Assembly (NCBI GenBank): GCA_002155895.1
Contig: MUMD01000166.1
Location: 1-37,251, forward strand
Direction: 5' to 3'
Length of the DNA: 37,251 nucleotides
Source: Streptomyces rochei
GTDB taxonomy: Bacteria > Actinomycetota > Actinomycetes > Streptomycetales > Streptomycetaceae
Shown here piece after piece: positions 1 through 8,655 of the stretch. Positions within the stretch are counted from its first letter, which is position 1, and the number at the start of each line of letters is the position of its first letter. Position numbers and translations under genes: made by a program. The notes beneath the pieces are model-generated. The model was not told the DNA's origin and searched no databases. It saw nothing but the letters and a program-made list of their open reading frames with translations.

Positions 1-35
1 CCTCGAACGCCGGACGGGCCGAAGTGGCCGGCCCA
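1..35. repeat. Partial Streptomyces interspersed inverted repeat
   Basis: The first 20 bases look like one arm of the intergenic palindrome family common in Streptomyces (arm resembling CCTCGAACGCCGGACGGGC). The expected opposite arm is degenerate here: only GGCCGGCCC remains around 28-36. It sits just 5' of ureG, so it may be a decayed terminator or transcript-end repeat after the upstream urease gene. Family membership is from memory. Confidence 0.4.
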
Positions 36-56
36 AGATTTCACAGGAGCCGTACC

Positions 57-727
<671 letters not shown>

Positions 728-731
<4 letters not shown>

Positions 732-1489
732 CCACCCCCGGCGGCGTCCGGGCGCGGGCACGCGTCCTCGCCCGGGGCGACGGGCGGGGCGGCACCGCCC
801 TGCCCGTCCTGGAGGGCGAGGGACCGCTCGCGGTGCGGCGGACCCGGGGGAGCGGTGCCGAGGCCCACGTCATGCTGGTCGGCGCGATGAGCGGGCCGCT
901 CGGCGGCGACCACTTCACGGTGACCGCCGAGGCGGCGCCCGGCGCCCGGCTGCGGGTCGGTTCGGCCGCCGCCACCCTCGCGCTGCCCGGCCAGGACAAG
1001 GCCCCGGCCCGTTACGACGTGCGTCTGAGCGTCGGCGACGACGCCGAACTACGCTGGCTGCCCGAGCAGTTGATCTCCGCGCACGGCAGTGAGCTGACCG
1101 TCGCCACGCGCGTCGAGGTCGCCGCCGGCGGACGGCTCCTGCTGCGCGAGGAGCAGGTGCTCGGCCGGTCCGGTGAGGAACCCGGGCGGCTCACCAGCCG
1201 TCTGACCGTACGGGTCGCCGGACGGTGCGTCCTGGACCAGGAACTGGCCTGCGGACCCGGCGCGCCGGGCGGCTGGGACGGGCCCGCCGGGCTGGCGGGA
1301 CACCGGGCCGCCGGTCAGCTCGTCGTCGTACGGCCTCAGTTCGCCGCCGGTCCGCCGCCGGCGCGGCACTTCGCGCAGGGCGCGGCGGTGATGCCGCTCG
1401 CCGGGCCCGCGGTGCTGGTGACGGCCGTGGCACCGGACGGGCTGCGGCTGCGGCGGCTGCTGGAGGAAGGGCTGGCCTCGCTGGACTGA
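728..1489 (+). CDS. ureD: Urease accessory protein UreD
   Basis: UreD is the scaffold that binds apo-urease and recruits UreF/UreG for nickel insertion. The sequence has the family's β-rich layout, including [12 protein letters not shown], an LP(E)[10 protein letters not shown]-type segment and RLTVRV near the middle. Length is about 253 residues, typical for actinobacterial UreD. The start codon GTG at 728 overlaps the ureG stop in a GTGA junction, which implies translational coupling; a GTG three codons earlier (719) is an alternative. It closes the urease operon. The 127 bp after it hold no gene. Confidence 0.9.
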
Positions 1490-1616
1490 GGCCCGCCGAT
1501 CGAACGCGAACATCCGTTTATCGGATTGGCAAAGAAGTAGTACCGCCCCTGTTCTCAGGCAACGCACAGCCGCGAGGATCCCCGTACTTGTCGCGAACAC
1601 GTACGGGGAGGGCCAC

Positions 1617-3230
1617 TTGAGCACGAGCAGACTGGGGCGGAGGACGACGGCGCTCGGCACGGCCGGAGCGCTCGTCACCGCCACGCTGATAGCCGGCGCC
1701 CTCGCGGCGCCCGCCGCGAGCGCCGCTCCGTCCACCGGCCAGGGCCACGGCAAGGGCTGGGACCGCGAGGCCCGGGGCGCCGCCATCGCCGCGGCCCGCG
1801 CCGCGAAGGCCGGCGTCGACTGGCAGGACTGCCCGGCCGACTGGAACCTGCCGAAGCCCATCCAGTGCGGCTACGTCACCGTCCCGCTCGACTACGCCCA
1901 GCCGTTCGGCAAGCAGATCCGGATCGCCGTCGACCGCATCGGCAACACCGGAACCCGGGCCGAGCGGCAGGGCGCGCTCATCTACAACCCCGGCGGCCCC
2001 GGCGGCTCCGGCCTGCGCTTCCCGGCGCGGGTGACGAGCAAGAGCGCGGTGTGGGCGAAGACGGCGAAGGCCTACGACTTCGTCGGCTTCGACCCGCGTG
2101 GCGTCGGCAAGTCCACGCCCATCTCCTGCGTCGACCCGCAGGAGTTCGTCAAGGCGCCCAAGATGGACCCCGTGCCCGACTCCGAGGCCGACAAGCGGGC
2201 CCAGCGCAAGCTCGCCCGCGAGTACGCCGAGGGCTGCCACGAGCGCAGCGGCTGGATGCTGCCGCACATGACCACCCCGAACACCGCGCGCGACCTCGAC
2301 GTCGTCCGCGCCGCTCTCGGCGAGAAGAAGCTCAACTACCTCGGCGTCTCCTACGGGACCTACCTCGGCGCGGTCTACGGCACCCTCTTCCCGGACCACG
2401 TGCGCCGGATGGTCGTCGACAGCGTCGTCAACCCGTCCCGCGAGAAGATCTGGTACCAGGCCAACCTGGACCAGGACGTCGCCTTCGAGCAGCGCTGGAA
2501 GGACTGGCAGGACTGGGTCGCGGAGAACGACGCGACCTTCCACCTCGGCGACACCCGCGCCGAGGTCCAGGAGCAGTGGCTGAAGCTGCGCGCCACCGCG
2601 AAGAAGGCGCCGCTGGGCGGGGTCGTCGGCCCGGCCGAACTGATCTCCTTCTTCCAGAGCGCCCCGTACTACGACTCGGCGTGGGTCCCGGTCGCGACGA
2701 TCTTCAGCAAGTACGTCGCCGGTGACACCCAGGCCCTGGTCGACGCCGCCGCCCCCGACCCGTCCGACACCGCGGGCAACGCCTCGGCGGAGAACGGCAA
2801 CGCCGTCTACACCGCCGTCGAGTGCGCCGACGCCAAGTGGCCCACCAACTGGCGCACCTGGGACCGGGACAACACCCGGCTGCACCGCGACCACCCGTTC
2901 ATGACCTGGGCCAACGCCTGGATGAACCTGCCGTGCGCCACCTGGCCGGTCAAGCAGCACACACCGGTGGACGTGAAGACCGGCAAGGGACTGCCGCCGG
3001 TGCTGATCGTCCAGTCCGAGCGGGACGCGGCCACCCCGTACGCGGGCGCCGTCGAACTGCACAAGCGGTTCGCGGGCTCGCGCCTGATCACCGAGCGGGA
3101 CGCCGGTTCGCACGGTGTGACCGGTCTGGTCAACCCGTGCGTCAACGACCGGGTGGACACCTATCTGCTCACCGGGAAGGTGGACGCCGGGGACGTGACC
3201 TGCGCCCCGCACGCCACGCCCAAGCCGTAA
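1617..3230 (+). CDS. Secreted tripeptidyl aminopeptidase-like α/β-hydrolase
   Basis: Exported serine peptidase of the SlpD/SlpE/Tap family, which removes tripeptides or short peptides from the N-terminus of substrates outside the cell. A Sec signal peptide spans about residues 1-37 (basic start, hydrophobic core, AASA/A cleavage zone). The α/β-hydrolase fold shows an NPGGPGGSG oxyanion segment (about 124-132), nucleophile S245 in GVSYG, D470 in QSERDAATP and H499 in AGSHG. A C-terminal TAP domain is present with paired cysteines. The start is TTG at 1617, preceded by GGGGAG at 1605-1610. At 537 residues it is full length. A 15-bp perfect stem follows the stop. The exact substrate is not readable from sequence. 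Confidence 0.88.
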   Translation: MSTSRLGRRTTALGTAGALVTATLIAGALAAPAASAAPSTGQGHGKGWDREARGAAIAAARAAKAGVDWQDCPADWNLPKPIQCGYVTVPLDYAQPFGKQIRIAVDRIGNTGTRAERQGALIYNPGGPGGSGLRFPARVTSKSAVWAKTAKAYDFVGFDPRGVGKSTPISCVDPQEFVKAPKMDPVPDSEADKRAQRKLAREYAEGCHERSGWMLPHMTTPNTARDLDVVRAALGEKKLNYLGVSYGTYLGAVYGTLFPDHVRRMVVDSVVNPSREKIWYQANLDQDVAFEQRWKDWQDWVAENDATFHLGDTRAEVQEQWLKLRATAKKAPLGGVVGPAELISFFQSAPYYDSAWVPVATIFSKYVAGDTQALVDAAAPDPSDTAGNASAENGNAVYTAVECADAKWPTNWRTWDRDNTRLHRDHPFMTWANAWMNLPCATWPVKQHTPVDVKTGKGLPPVLIVQSERDAATPYAGAVELHKRFAGSRLITERDAGSHGVTGLVNPCVNDRVDTYLLTGKVDAGDVTCAPHATPKP

Positions 3231-3246
3231 CGTCCGCGAGGCACGG

Positions 3247-3282
3247 GGGAGGGGCGGCCGGTCCGATCCGGCCGCCCCTCCC
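3247..3282. terminator. Bidirectional hairpin terminator
   Basis: Perfect 15-bp inverted repeat (GGGAGGGGCGGCCGG at 3247-3261 and its complement at 3268-3282) with a 6-nt loop TCCGAT. It lies between two convergent stop codons (3230 on + and 3301 on -), so it probably ends both transcripts. It has no U tract, as is usual in Streptomyces. Confidence 0.85.
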
Positions 3283-3300
3283 GCCGTCCCGCCACCGTCC

Positions 3301-4335
3301 TCACGCCCGCCGTGCCGCCGGCCAGGCGTCCTCCGCCGCGTAGTCGAAGAGGTCGCCGTAGTTCTCGAACATCTTCGGGTACGCCTCCCGCCAGTCCCGC
3401 CCGGCCAGCCGCTCCTCGATGAAGGCGACCGTCTCCGGCAGGGTCTCCGCGTACCGGACCACCGGGCGGTAGCCCAGCTGCCGCCCTGCCTCGGTCATGT
3501 CGCACACCACCGGCACCGGCACCGACCACGGCGTCCCGCCCACACCGCCCGGCGCCGGCGGGCCGTCCAGCAGCACGTCCTCGGTCTCCACGCCCATCAC
3601 GGCGTCGATCGCCGCCGCGATCTCGGCTACCGTCGGCGCCTCGGGGTCCACCGCGTTCAGGACGCGGGTGCCGGGGCGCGGCGCGGCCAGCCGGATCAGC
3701 TCGGCGATGTTGTGCACGCTCGCCGGGTGGAAACGGCTCGCGCCGCCGTACGCGAGGACGCGCCGGCGCCGCCCGTCGAGGTTGCGCTTGACGAAGTACA
3801 GCTCGCGCGGCGTGCGGCAGTACGGGCCGTGGATCGCGCCCGCCCGCAGCAGCGTGACCGGCAGCCGGTCGCCCGCCGCGAGCAGGTCCCGCTCCAGCGC
3901 CGCCTTGCGAGTGCTGTACGAGGCGTCGCCCGGACGGACGGTGCGCTGGTTCTCGGTGACCGGGACCGGGTACTCGGGGAATCCGTCCGGCTCGGCCTGG
4001 GTGTCGAAGTTGCGGCCCTGGTCGTCCTCGTAGACCGACACGCTGGAGATCACCACCGCCGAGCCGACCCGCCCGGCGAGCGAGACCAACTGCCGGGCGT
4101 GTGCCCGTCCGAAGGCCACCATGTCCACCAGCACGTCGCAGCCGTCGCCGACCGCCGCCGCGAGGGCCGCGTCGTCCTCCCGGTCGGCCCGCACCACGCG
4201 TACGCCCTCCGGCCAGCCCGCGTCCCGGCCGCCGCCCCGCGAGACGGCCGTCACCTCCCAGCCGTCCCGGGCCAGCGCACCCACGGCCACCCGTCCGATC
4301 TGTCCCGTCGCTCCGAGCACCACAGCACGTGTCAT
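3301..4335 (-). CDS. NAD-dependent epimerase/dehydratase (extended SDR)
   Basis: Rossmann-fold protein of the extended short-chain dehydrogenase family. The N-terminus has the nucleotide-binding motif GATGQIG (residues 8-14), followed by DMVAFG and a YSTRKAALE segment that supplies the active-site Tyr and Lys. The gene encodes 344 residues with ATG at 4335. No Shine-Dalgarno site is visible. A TACGGT hexamer (4342-4347) lies 6 nt upstream, so the mRNA may be leaderless. A longer frame upstream of 4335 is arginine-rich and unlikely to be real. Substrate is unknown; relatives are generic sugar-nucleotide or isoflavone-reductase-like enzymes. It lies downstream of plsC on the same strand, separated by 112 bp. 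Confidence 0.75.
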   Translation of the reverse strand: MTRAVVLGATGQIGRVAVGALARDGWEVTAVSRGGGRDAGWPEGVRVVRADREDDAALAAAVGDGCDVLVDMVAFGRAHARQLVSLAGRVGSAVVISSVSVYEDDQGRNFDTQAEPDGFPEYPVPVTENQRTVRPGDASYSTRKAALERDLLAAGDRLPVTLLRAGAIHGPYCRTPRELYFVKRNLDGRRRRVLAYGGASRFHPASVHNIAELIRLAAPRPGTRVLNAVDPEAPTVAEIAAAIDAVMGVETEDVLLDGPPAPGGVGGTPWSVPVPVVCDMTEAGRQLGYRPVVRYAETLPETVAFIEERLAGRDWREAYPKMFENYGDLFDYAAEDAWPAARRA

Positions 4336-4377
4336 ACGGCGACCGTAGGCGCGGCCCCGGCCCCTCGGCCACGCCCT

Positions 4378-4392
4378 TCTGCCGACGGCAGA
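4378..4392. promoter_or_regulatory. Short perfect palindrome upstream of the epimerase gene
   Basis: TCTGCC-GAC-GGCAGA, arms of 6 bp with a 3-bp centre, located 43-57 bp upstream of the epimerase start codon and around the expected -35 to -50 region. It could be an operator. No regulator gene is adjacent. Confidence 0.3.
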
Positions 4393-4447
4393 CAACGGCC
4401 CCCTCCCGCGGTGGCCCCTCCGCACCGGCCCCCTCCAGCAGGGGCCC

Positions 4448-5170
4448 CTACCGGGACGGCCGCCGCGGGAACCTCGGTCCCTTGGCGGCCCGCTCGGCCT
4501 CCTCGGCCTTCACCTCGGCCGCGTACCGGTCGACGTACTCCTGCCCGGACAGCGACAGGATCGCGTACATGATCTCGTCGGTGACGGCACGCAGCACCGC
4601 CTTCTCGCCCTCCATGCCCGCGTAGCGGGAGAAGTCCAGGGGCTCGCCGAACCGGATCACCACCGGGTGCAGCCGGGGGATCTTGCGGCCCGGGGGCTGC
4701 GCCTCGAAGGTGCCGATCATCGCGCACGGCACCACCGGCACCCCGGCCCTGAGCGCCATCACCGCGACACCGACCTTGCCCTTGTAGAGCCGGCCGTCGT
4801 GGGAACGGGTGCCCTCGGGGTAGATCCCGAGCAGTTCGTCCCTGCCCAGCACGCCGAGACCCTCGCGGATCGCGGCCTGCCCGGCCTCCTTGCCGGTGCG
4901 GTCGACGGGGATCTGCCCGGCGCTGCGGAAGAAGAACGCGGTCAGCCGGCCCTTGAGTCCCGGACCGGTGAAGTACTCGGCCTTGGCGAGGAAGGTGATG
5001 CGGCGCCTGAGCACCGCGGGCATCAGGAAATGGTCCGAGAAGGAGAGGTGGTTGCCCGCGACGATGGCCGCCCCCGACGCCGGCACATGGTCCAGGCCCT
5101 CGATCCGGGGGCGGAAGAGCACCCTCAGCAGGGGGCCGAGCAGCACGTATTTGAGGACGTAGTAGAACAA
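4448..5170 (-). CDS. plsC: 1-acyl-sn-glycerol-3-phosphate acyltransferase (PlsC family)
   Basis: Membrane-associated acyltransferase that adds the second acyl chain to lysophosphatidic acid in phospholipid synthesis. It shows the catalytic H(X)4D motif as NHLSFSDH (H41, D46), an FRSAGQIPVDR block and the substrate-binding EGTR motif (E119-R122). A hydrophobic N-terminal segment (FYYVLKYVLLGPLL) is the likely membrane anchor. The C-terminal 30 residues are charged and lysine/arginine-rich. I place the start at TTG 5170 because AGGAG sits at 5178-5182, seven bases upstream; a GTG at 5218 would add 16 residues lacking family similarity. The resulting 240 residues fit the family. Confidence 0.85.
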   Translation of the reverse strand: MFYYVLKYVLLGPLLRVLFRPRIEGLDHVPASGAAIVAGNHLSFSDHFLMPAVLRRRITFLAKAEYFTGPGLKGRLTAFFFRSAGQIPVDRTGKEAGQAAIREGLGVLGRDELLGIYPEGTRSHDGRLYKGKVGVAVMALRAGVPVVPCAMIGTFEAQPPGRKIPRLHPVVIRFGEPLDFSRYAGMEGEKAVLRAVTDEIMYAILSLSGQEYVDRYAAEVKAEEAERAAKGPRFPRRPSR

Positions 5171-5245
5171 GGCGGCGCTCCTCAACCCGACGGGACGGCT
5201 CGTTCGCCGTGTTCTCACTGGTCAACCGGCGTCTGCCGGGCTGCC

Positions 5246-5251
5246 AGTGTA
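5246..5251 (-). promoter_or_regulatory. Candidate -10 element for plsC
   Basis: TACACT on the minus strand, a good Streptomyces housekeeping -10, about 75 bp upstream of the plsC TTG. The matching -35 region would fall inside the arm of the proP terminator hairpin (5255-5293). No strong TTGNNN hexamer is present. Confidence 0.3.
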
Positions 5252-5254
5252 GGT

Positions 5255-5293
5255 GCGGGCCGGGCCGTCCGGAACCGGACGTGCCCGGCCCGC
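5255..5293 (-). terminator. Strong hairpin terminator after proP-like gene
   Basis: Eighteen paired bases with one bulged T: GCGGGCCGGGC plus CGTCCGG at 5255-5272, loop AA, then CCGGACG, a bulged T and GCCCGGCCCGC to 5293. It begins 17 bp beyond the transporter stop codon. Confidence 0.85.
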
Positions 5294-5310
5294 GGGCCGC
5301 TTCGTGGGCG

Positions 5311-6825
5311 TCAGAACTTCGGCGTCGGCGCCTGCGCCTCGACGATCTCCGCGGCCTCCTCGTCGGTCTGCACCGAGGGCGGGGAGCCCTCGAGGGGCTG
5401 CTGCGCCGTCTCCTTCATGCAGGCCACGGCCACCACACCGACCAGGGCGGCGACCATCGCGTAGTACGCGGGCATCATGTCGGAGCCGGTCACGCTGATC
5501 AGCGCGGTGATCACCAGCGGCGTCGTGCCGCCGAAGAGGGAGGCCGAGAGGTTGTAGCCGACCGACAGGGACCCGTAGCGCACATTGGTCGGGAACATCG
5601 CCGGGAGCGCCGCCGACATCGTGCCCAGCAGACAGACCAGGGACAGGCCCAGCATCAGCATGCCGGCCGAGACGGCGAGCAGGCTGCCCTCCCGCACCAG
5701 CACGAACGCCGGGGCGGACAACACGAAGAAGCCGATCATGCCGGCCATGAGCAGCGGCTTGCGGCCGAAGCGGTCGGAGAGCCGGCCCACCTGGTTGATG
5801 ATCAGCATCAGCAGCACCATGGTCGCCACCAGGATCATCAGGCCGTGGCTCTCGCTGTAGTGCAGCTCGTCCGACAGATACGTCGGCATGTACGACAGCA
5901 GCATGTAGTCGGTGATGTTGTACGCGCCGACCAGCGCGATGCACAGGATCAGCATGCGCCAGTGCGTGCGGAAGATCTTCGCCAGGTCGCCCCGCGCGGT
6001 GGTCTCCACCGCGGTCGCCGCCTCCGAGACGTGGACGTTGGAGTCCTCCAGCTTCAGGAAGGCGGGCGTGTCGTCCAGCTTCAGCCGCAGATAGATACCG
6101 ACGATGCCGAGGGGCGCCGCCACCAGGAAGGGGATGCGCCAGCCCCAGGCGTCCATGGTGTCGCTGCCCAGCCACGCAGTCAGCGCGGTCACCAGGCTCG
6201 CGGCGCCGGTGTACCCGGCCAGCGTGCCCAGCTCCAGGAAGCTGCCGAAGAAGCCGCGCCGCTTGTCCGGCGCGTACTCGGCGATGAAGGTGGAGGCGCC
6301 GCCGTACTCGCCGCCGGTCGAGAAACCCTGGAGCAGCCGGAAGACGATCAGCAGGACCGGGGCCCAGAAGCCGATCGAGTCGTAGCTCGGGATGAGCCCG
6401 ATGGCGGCCGTGCCGATCGCCATGAGGATCATCGTCAGCGCCAGCACCTTCTTGCGGCCGATCTTGTCGCCCATGGGCCCGAAGACCATGCCGCCGAGCG
6501 GGCGCACCAGGAACGCCACCGCGAAGGTGGCGAACGAGGAGAGCAGCTGTGCCGTGTCACTCCCGGACGGGAAGAAGACCCGCCCGATGGTGCCCGCCAG
6601 ATAGGCGTAGATGCCGAAATCGAACCACTCCATGGCATTGCCGAGCGAGGCCGCCTTCACGGCTCTCTTGACCGCGGCCTCGTCCGTGACCGTGATGTCC
6701 GACCGGCGCAGTCGGGGGTTCTGCCGACGCCTGATGGCCCGGAACAGGGCCGGGTGACGGCGGATCGCCGCGGCGTCGGATTCCTGGCCGTTCTCGTTGG
6801 GGGACGTGGCGGCCTCCCTTTCCAC
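5311..6825 (-). CDS. MFS transporter, ProP-like (metabolite:H+ symporter family)
   Basis: Twelve-helix major facilitator protein of the metabolite:H+ symporter branch that includes E. coli ProP (proline/betaine). Support comes from the AMEWFDFGIYAY motif on TM1, GPMGDKIGRKKVL between TM2 and TM3, the RLLQGFSTGGEYGGA block, and LSDRFGRKPLL in the second half. It is 504 residues long. The N-terminus (about 45 residues) is cytoplasmic and basic. The C-terminal tail is short and acidic (DEEAAEIVEA) and does not show the long coiled coil of osmosensing E. coli ProP, so osmotic control is doubtful. Substrate could be proline, betaine or an organic acid. Start GTG 6825 is weakly supported by GGGGTG upstream. 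It diverges from the RpiB-like gene. Confidence 0.85.
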   Translation of the reverse strand: MEREAATSPNENGQESDAAAIRRHPALFRAIRRRQNPRLRRSDITVTDEAAVKRAVKAASLGNAMEWFDFGIYAYLAGTIGRVFFPSGSDTAQLLSSFATFAVAFLVRPLGGMVFGPMGDKIGRKKVLALTMILMAIGTAAIGLIPSYDSIGFWAPVLLIVFRLLQGFSTGGEYGGASTFIAEYAPDKRRGFFGSFLELGTLAGYTGAASLVTALTAWLGSDTMDAWGWRIPFLVAAPLGIVGIYLRLKLDDTPAFLKLEDSNVHVSEAATAVETTARGDLAKIFRTHWRMLILCIALVGAYNITDYMLLSYMPTYLSDELHYSESHGLMILVATMVLLMLIINQVGRLSDRFGRKPLLMAGMIGFFVLSAPAFVLVREGSLLAVSAGMLMLGLSLVCLLGTMSAALPAMFPTNVRYGSLSVGYNLSASLFGGTTPLVITALISVTGSDMMPAYYAMVAALVGVVAVACMKETAQQPLEGSPPSVQTDEEAAEIVEAQAPTPKF

Positions 6826-6955
6826 GTGCAGACACCCCGGCGGGGCGCTGCTCGGTCGTACGATTCTCAGCTCGTACCCGTTCCCCCGATCATGCTGGTT
6901 ATGGGCGTGACGTCGGTCATGTGGTTGGGCCGATGAGGTGAGCGGGCGAACCGAT

Positions 6956-6961
6956 TAGGCT
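6956..6961 (+). promoter_or_regulatory. Candidate -10 of a leaderless promoter (RpiB-like gene)
   Basis: TAGGCT ends 6 nt before the ATG at 6968. With the usual spacing, transcription would start at or next to the start codon. No Shine-Dalgarno sequence is present. The -35 region is not recognisable. Confidence 0.4.
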
Positions 6962-6967
6962 TCGCAC

Positions 6968-7423
6968 ATGCGGATCGCCGTCTCCTCCGACATGGACGAA
7001 CCCGTGGCCCGGCTCCTCGTCGAGGAGCTGCGCGGACGCGGCCACGAGGTGCTGGCCCACGGTGCCCTGGACCCCGGGGCGGACCCCCAGTGGGCGGTGT
7101 GCTCGGAGCGGGCCGCGCGCGAGGTCGCCGACGGCACCGCCGACCAGGCGGTGGTGTGCTGCTGGACCGGCACGGGCGCGTCGATCGCGGCCAACAAGGT
7201 GCCGGGCGTACGGGCGGCCCTGTGCACGGACGCGTACTCGGCGGACGGCGCCCGCCGCTGGAACGACGCCAACGTCCTCGCCCTGAGCCTGCGGCTGACC
7301 TCGGGGCCGCTGCTGGCGGAGATTCTCGACGCCTGGTTCGCGGGCGCGCCCAGCGAGGACGCCGAGGACCGGGACAACGTGACGTACGTGGAGCGGCTCG
7401 ACCGGGGCCGGGCCGCTCCCTGA
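6968..7423 (+). CDS. RpiB/LacA/LacB-family protein, divergent active site
   Basis: Small Rossmann-like protein of the RpiB (ribose-5-phosphate isomerase B)/LacAB fold, 151 residues. The family's central motif is present as CCWTGTGASIAANK (C64/C65 and the GTG phosphate loop), followed by a SADGARRWNDANVLALS block. Two canonical features are changed: the N-terminal DHAG becomes DMDE, so the histidine is lost, and the ring-opening histidine of the HND motif becomes tryptophan (W98). The fold assignment is solid, but activity as a pentose-phosphate isomerase is uncertain. The gene stands alone, convergent with rocD (8-bp gap) and divergent from the ProP-like gene. No ribosome binding site is visible. 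Confidence 0.75.
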   Translation: MRIAVSSDMDEPVARLLVEELRGRGHEVLAHGALDPGADPQWAVCSERAAREVADGTADQAVVCCWTGTGASIAANKVPGVRAALCTDAYSADGARRWNDANVLALSLRLTSGPLLAEILDAWFAGAPSEDAEDRDNVTYVERLDRGRAAP

Positions 7424-7431
7424 CGGGACGC

Positions 7432-8655
7432 TCAGGAGGTCAGGACCTTCTCCAGCGTCGCGAGCGCACCCCGCAGCTCCTCGGCGGTGACCGTCAGCGG
7501 CGGGGCCAGCCGGATCGTCGAGCCGTGGGTGTCCTTGACCAGGACCCCCTCGCGCATCAGCCGCTCGCTGACCTCGCGGCCGGTGCCGAGCGCCGGGTCG
7601 ACGTCGACGCCCGCCCACAGCCCGCGCGCCCGGAAGCCCACCACGCCCCTGCCGACCAGGGCGTCCAGCCCTTCGCGCAGCACCACGCCCAGCTCGGTCG
7701 CCCGGCGCTGGAACTCGCCCGTCTCCAGCAGCTCCACCACCGCCGTGCCCACCGCGGCCGCCAGCGGATTGCCGCCGAACGTCGACCCGTGCTCGCCCGG
7801 GTGCAGCACCCCCAGCACCTCCCGGCTGCCGACCACCGCCGACACCGGCACGATGCCGCCGCCCAGCGCCTTGCCGAGCAGCACCACGTCCGGCACCACC
7901 GTCTCGTGCTCGACGGCGAGGGTGTGCCCGGTGCGGCCCAGCCCCGACTGGATCTCGTCGGCGACGAACAGGCAGCCGGCCCGGCGGGTCAGCTCCCGCA
8001 CGCCCGCCAGATAGCCGTCGTCCGGGATGTTCACCCCCGCCTCGCCCTGGATCGGCTCGATCAGCACCGCCGCCGTCGTCCCGTCGACCGCGGCCTCCAG
8101 CGCCGCCAGGTCGTTGTACGGAACGATCTTGAAACCGGGCGTGAAGGGGCCGAAGCCGGCGCGGGCCGTCTCGTCCGTCGAGAAGCTCACGATCGTCGTC
8201 GTACGGCCGTGGAAGTTGTCCGCCGCGACCACGATCGTCGCCCGGTCGGCCGGGACGCCCTTGACGTCGTAGGCCCACTTGCGGGCCACCTTGATGCCGC
8301 TCTCCACCGCCTCCGCGCCGGTGTTCATCGGCAGGACCATGTCCGTGCCGGTCAGCGCGGACAGCCGCTCGGCGAAGCCCGCGAGCCGGTCGTTGTGGAA
8401 GGCGCGGGAGGTGAGGGTCAGCCGGTCCAGCTGGCGGTGGGCGGCCTCGATCAGCGCCGGGTGGCGGTGGCCGAAGTTGAGCGCCGAGTACCCGGCCAGC
8501 ATGTCCAGGTAGCGGCGGCCCTCCACGTCCTCGACCCAGGCGCCCTCGGCGCGGGCCACCACGACGGGCAGCGGGTGGTAGTTGTGCGCGAGGACGGGCT
8601 CCTCGGCGCGGATCAGCTCCTCGGAGCCGCGGGCGGTGCGGACGGGTGCGGTCAT
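7432..8655 (-). CDS. rocD: Ornithine aminotransferase RocD
   Basis: PLP-dependent class III aminotransferase that converts ornithine and 2-oxoglutarate to glutamate-5-semialdehyde and glutamate. Motifs: substrate segment YSALNFGHRHP, MNTGAEAVE phosphate-binding turn, D233 in VADEIQSGLGRTG and Schiff-base lysine K262 in LLGKALGGG. It is 407 residues long, the family length. Start ATG at 8655 overlaps the stop codon of the upstream amidinohydrolase in an ATGA junction, so the two are translationally coupled. A frame opening further upstream lies inside the neighbour and is not needed. Product would feed proline and glutamate pools. Confidence 0.93.
   Translation of the reverse strand: MTAPVRTARGSEELIRAEEPVLAHNYHPLPVVVARAEGAWVEDVEGRRYLDMLAGYSALNFGHRHPALIEAAHRQLDRLTLTSRAFHNDRLAGFAERLSALTGTDMVLPMNTGAEAVESGIKVARKWAYDVKGVPADRATIVVAADNFHGRTTTIVSFSTDETARAGFGPFTPGFKIVPYNDLAALEAAVDGTTAAVLIEPIQGEAGVNIPDDGYLAGVRELTRRAGCLFVADEIQSGLGRTGHTLAVEHETVVPDVVLLGKALGGGIVPVSAVVGSREVLGVLHPGEHGSTFGGNPLAAAVGTAVVELLETGEFQRRATELGVVLREGLDALVGRGVVGFRARGLWAGVDVDPALGTGREVSERLMREGVLVKDTHGSTIRLAPPLTVTAEELRGALATLEKVLTS

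Noticed and set aside
1518-3212. Minus-strand open frame opposite the secreted peptidase
   Set aside because: Valine/glycine-rich low-complexity product, a mirror of the true gene.
5209-6936. Plus-strand open frame opposite the MFS transporter
   Set aside because: His/Gln/Arg-rich, no recognisable fold. The transporter frame has clear helices and motifs.
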